Below are positions 1-6,072 of a stretch of DNA of 6,072 nt, piece after piece; the stretch's first letter is position 1; each line of letters begins with the position of its first letter. The notes beneath the pieces are model-generated. The model was given only the letters and a program-made list of their open reading frames with translations. It did not search any database and was not told the origin of the DNA. The stretch lies in the NCBI GenBank assembly GCA_009781125.1, contig WQYS01000155.1, forward strand, positions 1-6,072, written 5' to 3'. The position numbers and the translations under genes were made by a program. This stretch comes from Acidobacteriaceae bacterium (GTDB taxonomy: Bacteria > Acidobacteriota > Terriglobia > Terriglobales > Acidobacteriaceae).

Positions 1-138
1 CAGAGGCGTGTCTGCCGATATTGCCCCAAACAGCGGATGGCTATCTGCAGCTATAACGATGCCGACCTGCACTGCGCCTGCAAGAAGCTGACGCCGGGTC
101 AATTCAAACTCACGCTGTTTCTTTTCCATATCCACCAT
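1..138 (-). CDS. N-terminus of a Tat-exported protein of unknown function (partial, leaves the window)
   Basis: Forty-six codons are open from an ATG at 138-136 to the window edge. The product starts MVDMEKKQREFELTRRQLLA, then a moderately hydrophobic stretch (about residues 18-31) and a possible signal peptidase site after Ala42 (ISA/DT). Thr14-Arg15-Arg16-Gln17-Leu18-Leu19 fits the twin-arginine consensus (S/T-R-R-x-F/L-L), preceded by a charged n-region, so folded export through the Tat system is predicted. The start is well fixed: an in-frame TAA at 156-154 blocks extension, and AAGGGAGG at 155-148 sits 9 nt upstream. A second ATG at 129-127 is possible but worse spaced. The gene follows the GH36 enzyme on the same strand after 208 nt, so a role in the same glycan pathway is likely. 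Exported hydrolases, sugar oxidoreductases and sulfatases can carry such signals, but the mature domain is outside the window and no function can be assigned. Confidence 0.68.
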   Translation of the reverse strand, partial: MVDMEKKQREFELTRRQLLAGAVQVGIVIAADSHPLFGAISADTPL

Positions 139-147
139 CTGGAAGGG

Positions 148-155
148 CCTCCCTT
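148..155 (-). promoter_or_regulatory. Strong Shine-Dalgarno site of the Tat-signal gene
   Basis: On the minus strand AAGGGAGG lies 9 nt before the ATG at 138-136. It contains the anti-Shine-Dalgarno match GGGAGG and decides this start over the ATG at 129. It sits at the downstream edge of the duplicated spacer; the other copy reads AAGGGCGT here (2607-2600) and is not followed by a start codon. Confidence 0.6.
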
Positions 156-227
156 AGCCGAAAAGTGTCTGACAGTCACACGGCCTTACAGCATAGCAAC
201 CGGGCATCCGAAGTTTGTCAAGGATCA
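151..227 (-). repeat. Duplicated intergenic spacer, copy A (short form)
   Basis: Read on the minus strand, this segment begins TGATCCTTGACAAACTTC (227-210) and continues as 209-165 and 164-151. It aligns with the spacer behind the receptor: 17 of 18 identical to 2727-2710, about 33 of 45 to 2664-2620 (most differences are transitions), and 11 of 14 to 2616-2603. Copy A lacks the 45-nt hairpin segment and a 3-nt CGG present in the other copy. It holds the candidate promoter and the start of the ribosome binding site of the Tat-signal gene. The similarity shows shared descent; the mechanism is not visible here. Confidence 0.75.
190..221 (-). promoter_or_regulatory. Candidate sigma70-like promoter of the Tat-signal gene
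   Basis: The minus strand carries a perfect TTGACA at 221-216 and, downstream, TGCTATGCT at 198-190, an extended -10 (TG-n-TATGCT) matching TATAAT at four of six positions. The spacer to that -10 is 20 nt, longer than the preferred 17, so TTGACA may contribute little; the alternative hexamer TGCTAT at 17 nt matches only three of six. Initiation near 183 would give a leader of about 45 nt including the ribosome binding site. This would let the third gene be transcribed independently of the receptor and GH36 genes. Promoter consensus in Acidobacteriota is poorly known, so the call is tentative. Confidence 0.3.
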
Positions 228-346
228 ACCGAACTTATTCAAGCGAACGGTAAAACCTTTATGATGAAGCACCAGGTGAATCACATTTTCCTTACCGTCA
301 GGTCGTGCAGGTTTAGCATGTCCTTCTCCTGTAAAATTGAGGCCCC

Positions 347-2533
347 TTATTGAGCGATCTGCTGTAATTCGAGGATCGTGGCACTCCAGGGTTCTCCTAA
401 AGTAACTGAAATTCCTTTTTCCATCAGGACTTTACCTGTCAAGTCTTGAGCAGCCTGCTGCTCGCCAGAGATGTGGTACCGTGCAGATGGATCAAGGCCA
501 CGCAACGAAAAAGTCCTGGTCAGGTTGTCATCTTCCATGCGATACGCTAGCAGAACGCTCCTTGCCGGCGTAGCCACGTATTGAACGGCCATCCATCCAA
601 CCGGCTTAACGTTGTCAGGCTGTGGGGTGAGATGATAGGCGTCTCCGTTGGCGATGACCTCGCGTATCCGCTTGTAAAGAGCCACGTTCTCGGTGGCGCG
701 TCGCATCAGCTCCGGCGGCCAGAGGAAGGTCTTGCTGGAGATCCCGAACTGTCCGTTCATCGGTACGCGGAACATGAAGTCCCACCAGCGAGGCGTGTCC
801 TGCGGAAGGACGACGGCATCTTTGTCATCGCCGACCATCCAATGGTTGCACACGCCGGGTGTGAATTCGACCGTGCATCCGTAGGCCAGTTGCAGGGACT
901 GCTTTGGCCGGGACTCATCGGAAAGCCACTCCGTGTCGGCATGAGCCATGATTCCCAGGTCGAACCGCATGCCACCGCTGGCACATGCCTCGACAATCAG
1001 GCCAGGGTGGGCGGAGCGTATCTCATCCAGCCACGAGTAATAACTCGTGAGGTGACGGTAGAGTACATCGGCGCGGCGCGTGTCCGTAGCCGCCGGATCG
1101 AAGTCGTTTCCAATTTCGGTGTTGTAATCGATCTTGAACCACTCGATGCCGTAGTCCTTTACCAGACGGTCGATGACCGAGCGCGCCCATGCGCGAACCT
1201 CGGGCTTGGAGAAGTCCAGGTGGCGGCGCGTGCCCTGCGGACCCCATGCAATAGGCTCCCCGTTGTACTGGAGATACCAGTCGGGATGCTCGTGAAATAG
1301 CTGCGAGTCCGTGGTAACGGTTTCGATCTCGACCCAAAGGCCAAACTTCATGCCCAACTTGCGGACATACTCCGAGAACTCCTGCATCCCGTTGGGAAAG
1401 ACAGCGGGGTCGGGCTGCCAATCGCCGAGTTTGGTGTTCCAGCTGTCGGCATTGCTATACCAGCCAGCATCGACGACATAGACCTCGGCACCTATCTTGG
1501 CTGCCAGATCGGCGCTTTGCTTCAGGTTGGCGACCGTTTGCTTTTGGAAAGGCTGAAATATGTGGTTGAACTGGAATGAAGTGTTGAATTGGACCAGCGG
1601 AGGCTCGTTGGCGGCATCAATCTTGAAGGCATACTGCCGTTGATAGCGATGCATCTGGTTGGCCGCATCGTCCAGGTCTCCGCCTGACGCCGTAAAGGCC
1701 ACCGCAGGCAAGCGAAACGACTCGCCGACATTGAGCTGGAGCGGTCCGCCGAAATCAAACTGCATACCCATGCTGGCATGCAAACCGGCATCGGCAATCT
1801 TCAAGCCATCGTGAAGCGGCGCGCGGTCGAAGCTCATAGCCCAGTTGCCGGAGTAGGCTAACTGAGCTAGATACCGCGTGGAACTCCTTTGATTATGAAT
1901 ACAGAACCAAGCGGAGAAGCTGCTGGTAGAGCGTCCGCTGGAGGTCATAAACCGGCGCGAGCCAGGCCCCAGCACCTCGTTGGCCATCATTCGTTCCTGG
2001 CCGCCTCCACCCCACAGGTACGTTAGATCGTACTGGCCTTGCGGAAGGTCCCAACTCAACGCGGGCAAACGCTCGATGCGAATCGCGCCGGTGCCGGTAT
2101 TGGTAATGGTCAAGGCCCGGGTGAAGACTCCAGTATCGCCCCATGCGGTGTACTCCGCCTCGATCGTCAAAGGTAGCCGCTTGTGATGAAAGACCAGAAT
2201 CAGCTGATCGACGCCCGGCCTCGGTGACGAGGTTTTTTCGGAGATAAGGTCCAACTCAGTCGGGGTGATGGCTTGGCCCTCGGCCTGGCCGTCGAGATCG
2301 TATCGGGTCTGCGGTGACCGGGTGGGATCGGAAGGAGTCCATGCCGTACCCCCCGCCTCTCCAAAATAGACGAGGGAGATAACTCCCTTGCTGTTCTGGA
2401 GCACGTAGTCTATCTTCCCGCTCGTCAGATGCCAGTCTCCGCTTCTCTTGTCGAAACGGATATCAGAAAACGCTGGTGTGGCAAGCAGGCCTGCGAACAA
2501 CGCGAGCAGGATGGAAAAGCGAACTCGGTGCAT
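347..2533 (-). CDS. Secreted GH36 glycoside hydrolase, alpha-galactosidase type
   Basis: The 728-residue product hydrolyses, by family, terminal alpha-galactosides (melibiose, raffinose, galactomannan side chains) with retention of configuration. Residues 1-23 are a Sec signal peptide (MHRVR, hydrophobic core, cleavage near AFS/DI); there is no lipobox cysteine, so a periplasmic or extracellular location is expected. An N-terminal beta-supersandwich (about 25-300), a TIM-barrel (about 310-630) and a C-terminal beta domain (about 640-728) follow; this length is usual for GH36. The nucleophile is Asp469 in WFKIDY and the acid/base is Asp539 in WLSDES; the CASGGMRFD motif is at 517-525, LGDW at 369-372 and GLWVEIE at 398-404. 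Oddities: the usual DDGW reads DAGW (355-358), EPE reads EIE, and the NSW position has no Trp (Asn317-Thr-Ser), so the exact sugar specificity is uncertain. The start is fixed by an in-frame TGA at 2554-2552; a weak AAAGGG lies 4 nt before ATG. Raffinose synthase-type GH36 is less likely because of the export signal. Confidence 0.93.
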   Translation of the reverse strand: MHRVRFSILLALFAGLLATPAFSDIRFDKRSGDWHLTSGKIDYVLQNSKGVISLVYFGEAGGTAWTPSDPTRSPQTRYDLDGQAEGQAITPTELDLISEKTSSPRPGVDQLILVFHHKRLPLTIEAEYTAWGDTGVFTRALTITNTGTGAIRIERLPALSWDLPQGQYDLTYLWGGGGQERMMANEVLGPGSRRFMTSSGRSTSSFSAWFCIHNQRSSTRYLAQLAYSGNWAMSFDRAPLHDGLKIADAGLHASMGMQFDFGGPLQLNVGESFRLPAVAFTASGGDLDDAANQMHRYQRQYAFKIDAANEPPLVQFNTSFQFNHIFQPFQKQTVANLKQSADLAAKIGAEVYVVDAGWYSNADSWNTKLGDWQPDPAVFPNGMQEFSEYVRKLGMKFGLWVEIETVTTDSQLFHEHPDWYLQYNGEPIAWGPQGTRRHLDFSKPEVRAWARSVIDRLVKDYGIEWFKIDYNTEIGNDFDPAATDTRRADVLYRHLTSYYSWLDEIRSAHPGLIVEACASGGMRFDLGIMAHADTEWLSDESRPKQSLQLAYGCTVEFTPGVCNHWMVGDDKDAVVLPQDTPRWWDFMFRVPMNGQFGISSKTFLWPPELMRRATENVALYKRIREVIANGDAYHLTPQPDNVKPVGWMAVQYVATPARSVLLAYRMEDDNLTRTFSLRGLDPSARYHISGEQQAAQDLTGKVLMEKGISVTLGEPWSATILELQQIAQ

Positions 2534-2612
2534 GAAGCCCTTTCTGTTCGGTCAGCGATGGCGAATCAAAAAATGATGTGACCAGGTCAGTTTGTGGACA
2601 CGCCCTTCGCAT

Positions 2613-2662
2613 AAAACCGATGCCCGGCAGTCACGCGGACTTACAACAGAACGGCCGGGCAT
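2613..2662 (-). terminator. Possible Rho-independent terminator or attenuator between receptor and GH36 genes
   Basis: In the minus-strand RNA, AUGCCCGGC (2662-2654) pairs perfectly with GCCGGGCAU (2628-2620), a GC-rich 9-bp stem. It is followed after CGG by UUUU (2616-2613). The 25-nt loop holds a small inner stem (AGTC/GACT at 2629-2632 and 2638-2641) beside the main one. The U run is short and offset by 3 nt, so termination may be partial; that would lower GH36 expression relative to the receptor. The homologous positions of the other spacer copy (209-165) have lost or never had the complementary arm. Confidence 0.35.
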
Positions 2663-2675
2663 TCGAGTGTAGCAA

Positions 2676-2711
2676 TCAGCGGTGTCCGCCTGTCTCTGCG
2701 GACACCGCTGA
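2676..2711 (-). other. Perfect 13-bp inverted repeat just after the receptor stop codon
   Basis: TCAGCGGTGTCCG (2676-2688) and CGGACACCGCTGA (2699-2711) are exact reverse complements separated by a 10-nt loop (2689-2698). The structure starts 13 nt beyond the receptor's TGA. No T run follows on either strand, so it is not a canonical intrinsic terminator. It may shield the receptor mRNA 3' end after processing, or be a small palindromic repeat element. It makes up most of the segment missing from the homologous spacer at 151-227. Confidence 0.7.
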
Positions 2712-2724
2712 AGTGTGTCAAGGA

Positions 2725-5700
2725 TCACCAGTTGATACGCGCTGTCAGCATTCCCATGCGCGGATCGTTGACCTGAGAGTTGGTCATGCGGCCGAAGTTC
2801 CCGCCGGTGCCAAAGGCGGTACCCGGCATACCGAAGTTCGGAGTGTTGAGGACGTTGAAGAATTCACCGCGGATCTCGAAGGTCTGGCCTTCGCGGAAGA
2901 GCGGGAACTGCTTGAACATCGACAGGTCAAAGGTAGGACGAATGCGGCTGCGCACGGGAAGGTACGGGTCGTTGTACTGGGTCGTGTAGGCGAGCCGCTG
3001 CCGGAAGGCCGGTGTTGGCGATTGTGTGTCGCAGCCGTAGGAGGTGCCGCTCGTCGGTACTTGATTGCCGTTTACATCCTCGTAGCACGTGTTGAAGAAT
3101 CGTGTCATGGAGGCATTCGGCTGCCGCACGTTGCCGATGATATCGACATTGGCCGGAGCCGGAATCTTGGTTCCGTTGATGTCCTGGAAGTTAGCGTTCA
3201 TCTTCCATCCGCCAATGATCTGACGTTCCCAGTATGGCCGCGACCCAAAGCGCGGGAACTCATAGGTTCCGTATAGGTTGCCTACGAGGGTCGCCAGAGG
3301 ATCCTGAATCGAAGCCAGCTTAGTATCAAACAGATTCAGATAAGTGATCCGGGTCATGGTCTTTTGCCACGTGAAGTTGCCTCCCACCGAAAAGTGATGA
3401 GACATCGGGTGGCTGGCCGAGATCTGGAGGCTATCATACAGCGAACTTCCGATGGAAAGGCCATTCTCAAGCACACCTGCCTGCCCAGTGGCGAACGACG
3501 CGCCAGTATTGGGGAAATTGGTATTGGACCCTTGCGCGGTAGAGGCAAACTGCGGATAAGGAACCAGCAGCATCCATTGCGCAATCGTCGGAGCATTCAG
3601 AGTCGCATTGCCTGGAATCTGTCCAGCCAACGGATTGGGAACGGCTGTATTGAGATAGTCAACTCCAGCCTGGCCCTGGTCGAAATATTGTTTGGGCAGG
3701 TAGTTGAGGTTGCGGACCACATCCATGCGCGTGGGATGCGAACCAACGTAAGCAACCTGCAGCGCCCAGTTACCAGGGAGCTGCTGCTGTAGGCTGAGCG
3801 TCCAGGAAGCAATACGCGGCTGCACGTGATTCTGGGCCATGAAGCTGACGCCCTGGCCCAGGCCGGCAGAGAGTCCCAACGAGTTCCCCGCCGGGAGCAA
3901 AATGCCATTTGGAAGCGGACTATCTGCCGTGTAGACCGCCTGCCCCATAGCAACCGAGTTCGGTGCCTGGCTGAAGGATGTGACTTGGGAGTAGCCGGTA
4001 GAGTACGGAGCTTCCATGGTATTGAAGTAGACGATACCGTAACCTGCATGAAAGACCGTGCCAGGCTTGTACTGATATGCCAAACCCAGGCGCGGCTGCC
4101 AGTTGTGGTAGGTGGCCGGGAACATGCCGCGGCTATTGCCGTCCACGCCCGCATATTGGAGTCCGCCGTTCAAAGTCAGACCCGGCACCTGCGGCTGCAG
4201 AGGACTCGCGCAGGTAAAGCAGAAACCGGTGATCATGCGGTTGTAACGTTCCGTGATGGGACCTTCGTAGTCCCAGCGCAGGCCGAGGTTGACCGTCAGC
4301 TTGTTGTTGAAGCGCCAGTCGTCCTGCACAAACCCGGCAATGTACTTCTGCTGCGTGGCGTAGTTGATGCCGAGGTTGTAGCTTACCTGCGAGAAATAAC
4401 CCAGCAGCATGGAGGCTAGGGCATCGCCGCTGGTGGAATTGGCAGGAGCTATGGATATATCCTGTTGAGTAAATCCACGATCAAAATGAAATCCGTAAGT
4501 GGGACCCCAGCCGCTAAACATGGAATTCCCGTTGTAACGAGTGACCTGGCCTTCAAATCCGAAGCGGACCGAATGCCGTCCCCAGACTTTAGTCAAAGTT
4601 TCCGCGAGCTGGCCCACGGTGTAAATGGTGTTATGGCCGTTGGCTCCGGAAGCCAAATTGGGGTAGTTGTCGGTATCCATGCCCATACCGGGAAAGCTGT
4701 TATAAGGAAGGGGGGAGACGTTCATATGAAGCGTACTAAGGTCGTAGCCTGACTGTCCTGGATAAGTAATGATGATCGGGTGGTAGATAAGGCCAAACCG
4801 CGAGTCCAGCACCATGGTGTCGGAGAACTGATGCACGTCATCAATGCTGCCGCCACGGTTGTTGCGGAAAACATGGTAGCCATATGCGTTGGGAGGCTGA
4901 ATGGGGAAGTTCACCATGGGGAAGGTCTGTGTCAGTCCATTACGGAATCCGAGTACAGTAAGCCTGTTCTTCGAGTTGATCTGCTGATCAAAGCGTCCGA
5001 TAAATGAGGGTACCGTATTGGGATACGATACATTCGTTGCGTTGAAGTTGATATTGCTCGAAGCGTTTGCTCCCGGTATATTCCAGCCCGTGGGATAATA
5101 CGACGCCAGCGCCGCGCCGGTGGTGTTGATGCGCCCAGCGATGTTGTTGTGCGGGAAATACGCGGTTCTGAGGTTGTTAACCACAGGAGAAAGCGGATCG
5201 TAAAGCTGTACGCCGCTGGTGCACAGACCGTTGGCATCGAAGCTGTTGCATAGTTCTGAGAAGTCGCCGCCAAGCTCTGCCGGAGACGGCAGCCGGGTAC
5301 TGTAGGTTTGTATCGAATGGGTTGCATAGCGCTCGAACGCGAACATAAAGAAGGTCTTGTCGCGTCCGTTGTAGAGCTTGGGAATGACGACCGGTCCATC
5401 GACCACCAATCCCACTTCGTTGCGCTGATAGTTAGGACGGTTTTGTCCGCTAAAGACCCTGTCCGCGAGGTTTGCATTCAGATAGGTGTTCTGAAAAGCG
5501 TAAAAGGCCGCGCCATGGAAACCATTCGTGCCGGTGCGGACAACGACTGAGTTCGAAATACCGGAGCCGTGGCCGACCGCCGCATCCCAAGTCCCGTTGA
5601 GTCTCTTGAACTCCTGGATAGCCTCAGGCGAGGGCACAAATCCGATAAACTCGACCCCGCCGCCTAATCCCTCAGGCGGGTCGTTAGGAACGCCGTTGAG

Positions 5701-6072
5701 AAGCTGCCGGTCATGGCTGCCGCCTGCATTGGGGATACCCATGGAGCTGACGCTCGTAAACGCAGCGCTGAACGGATTGTTGAACCCGCTCTGCTTGGTT
5801 TGAAAACGGTTGGCGTTGCCGTTGGGCACCACACCTGCCATCAAGGACGTCAAGTAGTATGCGTTACGGCCCACATCGGGTATGTCCTTCACCTGCTGCG
5901 AGGCCAAGGTGGTAGCCAGGTTGGCCGACGTGGCATCGATCAGCGTATCGCTCACCGTGCTCACCTCGACGGTTTCGGTAACGGCACCTGCTGCCAGCAC
6001 TACATCAGCCTGTATGTTCTGACCGGCGGATACAACAACACCGGTACGCACTTCCTTTTTGAATCCCTCCGC
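2725..6072 (-). CDS. TonB-dependent outer-membrane receptor, Oar-like, with carboxypeptidase-regulatory-like domain (5' partial)
   Basis: The frame is open from the window edge to TGA at 2727-2725: 1115 residues without the N-terminus. The first ~30 residues (AEGFKKEVRTGVVVSAGQ, then ADVVLAAGAVTETVEV) are the end of a carboxypeptidase-regulatory-like beta-sandwich typical of Acidobacteriota and Oar-type receptors. A plug domain follows (about 35-190) with DIPDVGRN, PSPEAIQEFK and a VVVRTGTNGFHG motif, then a beta-barrel to the terminal ARINW; a C-terminal aromatic residue is the usual outer-membrane assembly signal. Three cysteine pairs (LCNSF...GLC, FCFTC, TCYEDV...GC) could form loop disulfides. 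The protein would import a large ligand, here probably a glycan, using TonB-ExbBD energy. The missing part should be a signal peptide and roughly 80-100 residues. The GTG at 6051-6049 is not the start, because the domain continues upstream of it. The GH36 gene follows after 191 nt. Substrate cannot be read from sequence alone. Confidence 0.95.
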   Translation of the reverse strand, partial: AEGFKKEVRTGVVVSAGQNIQADVVLAAGAVTETVEVSTVSDTLIDATSANLATTLASQQVKDIPDVGRNAYYLTSLMAGVVPNGNANRFQTKQSGFNNPFSAAFTSVSSMGIPNAGGSHDRQLLNGVPNDPPEGLGGGVEFIGFVPSPEAIQEFKRLNGTWDAAVGHGSGISNSVVVRTGTNGFHGAAFYAFQNTYLNANLADRVFSGQNRPNYQRNEVGLVVDGPVVIPKLYNGRDKTFFMFAFERYATHSIQTYSTRLPSPAELGGDFSELCNSFDANGLCTSGVQLYDPLSPVVNNLRTAYFPHNNIAGRINTTGAALASYYPTGWNIPGANASSNINFNATNVSYPNTVPSFIGRFDQQINSKNRLTVLGFRNGLTQTFPMVNFPIQPPNAYGYHVFRNNRGGSIDDVHQFSDTMVLDSRFGLIYHPIIITYPGQSGYDLSTLHMNVSPLPYNSFPGMGMDTDNYPNLASGANGHNTIYTVGQLAETLTKVWGRHSVRFGFEGQVTRYNGNSMFSGWGPTYGFHFDRGFTQQDISIAPANSTSGDALASMLLGYFSQVSYNLGINYATQQKYIAGFVQDDWRFNNKLTVNLGLRWDYEGPITERYNRMITGFCFTCASPLQPQVPGLTLNGGLQYAGVDGNSRGMFPATYHNWQPRLGLAYQYKPGTVFHAGYGIVYFNTMEAPYSTGYSQVTSFSQAPNSVAMGQAVYTADSPLPNGILLPAGNSLGLSAGLGQGVSFMAQNHVQPRIASWTLSLQQQLPGNWALQVAYVGSHPTRMDVVRNLNYLPKQYFDQGQAGVDYLNTAVPNPLAGQIPGNATLNAPTIAQWMLLVPYPQFASTAQGSNTNFPNTGASFATGQAGVLENGLSIGSSLYDSLQISASHPMSHHFSVGGNFTWQKTMTRITYLNLFDTKLASIQDPLATLVGNLYGTYEFPRFGSRPYWERQIIGGWKMNANFQDINGTKIPAPANVDIIGNVRQPNASMTRFFNTCYEDVNGNQVPTSGTSYGCDTQSPTPAFRQRLAYTTQYNDPYLPVRSRIRPTFDLSMFKQFPLFREGQTFEIRGEFFNVLNTPNFGMPGTAFGTGGNFGRMTNSQVNDPRMGMLTARINW

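Larger units (their letters stand above)
2603..2727 (-). repeat. Duplicated intergenic spacer, copy B (long form with hairpin insertion)
   Basis: This copy begins exactly on the receptor stop codon (TGA at 2727-2725) and reads TGATCCTTGACACACTTC to 2710. It differs from copy A by an extra 45 nt (2709-2665) and an extra CGG (2619-2617). Outside these, 61 of about 77 positions match copy A (227-151). Short imperfect direct repeats, ACACTTC (2716-2710) and ACACTC (2670-2665), flank the extra segment. The TTGACA hexamer (2721-2716) is kept, but the insertion moves it away from the region matching copy A's -10, which here reads TTCTGTTG, so no promoter is called. Confidence 0.75.

Noticed and set aside
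247..298. Inverted repeat ACGGTAA/TTACCGT as a GH36 terminator
   Set aside because: The 7-bp stem has a 38-nt loop and no following T run, so it is not a credible terminator.
281..319. 12-codon minus-strand open frame (MLNLHDLTVRKM) with a good AGGAG 6 nt upstream
   Set aside because: It is too short to judge and lacks attenuator structure or codon runs typical of leader peptides; a chance match is likelier.
37..353. Two overlapping plus-strand open frames of 75 and 62 codons
   Set aside because: They cross the Tat-signal gene start, its ribosome binding site and the duplicated spacer in antisense, and neither looks like a protein family.
581..1300. 239-codon open frame on the plus strand inside the GH36 gene
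   Set aside because: It is fully antisense to the conserved catalytic region of GH36, shows no recognisable domain and has composition expected from the reverse of a GC-rich gene.
2578..3276. 232-codon plus-strand open frame spanning the spacer and receptor 3' end
   Set aside because: It runs through both hairpins and antisense to the receptor barrel, has no domain signature, and the opposite frame is a clear family member.
3826..4419. 197-codon plus-strand open frame
   Set aside because: It is a shadow of the receptor barrel region, low-complexity in residue content, with no recognisable motif.
6049..6051. GTG as the start codon of the receptor
   Set aside because: The frame stays open to the window edge, and the seven upstream residues (AEGFKKE) continue the carboxypeptidase-regulatory-like domain, so the true start is outside.

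Overview
This is an accessory carbohydrate-use locus, most likely from an Acidobacteriota genome (Terriglobia type, such as Granulicella, Terriglobus or Edaphobacter). The lineage is inferred from style: a very long Oar-like TonB-dependent receptor with a carboxypeptidase-regulatory-like N-terminal domain, followed on the same strand by an exported glycoside hydrolase and a Tat-exported protein. No rRNA or other taxonomic marker is present.

All three genes lie on the minus strand, so the transcription order runs from high to low coordinates. (1) 6072-2725 is a TonB-dependent outer-membrane receptor; its 5' end lies outside the window. (2) 2724-2534 is a 191-nt spacer with two hairpins. (3) 2533-347 is a complete glycoside hydrolase family 36 enzyme (alpha-galactosidase type) with a Sec signal peptide. 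(4) 346-139 is a 208-nt spacer with a candidate promoter and a strong ribosome binding site. (5) 138-1 is the first 46 codons of a gene whose product starts with a twin-arginine signal; it leaves the window at base 1. No gene is supported on the plus strand.

The inferred joint role is uptake and breakdown of an alpha-galactosylated (or related) oligosaccharide or polysaccharide. The receptor would carry the glycan across the outer membrane with TonB energy, and the GH36 enzyme would release terminal alpha-linked sugar in the periplasm or outside the cell. The Tat protein is unidentified. No SusD-like gene, regulator or sugar transporter is visible here.

The least expected observation is that the two spacers are copies of each other. 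Both start on a TGA stop codon and align for about 77 positions at roughly 79% identity. The copy behind the receptor carries an extra ~45 nt made largely of a perfect 13-bp inverted repeat, flanked by imperfect direct repeats. This suggests segmental duplication within the locus, or a dispersed intergenic repeat into which a palindromic element was inserted. The GH36 enzyme also departs from its family at sugar-binding positions (DAGW instead of the usual DDGW) while keeping both catalytic aspartates.
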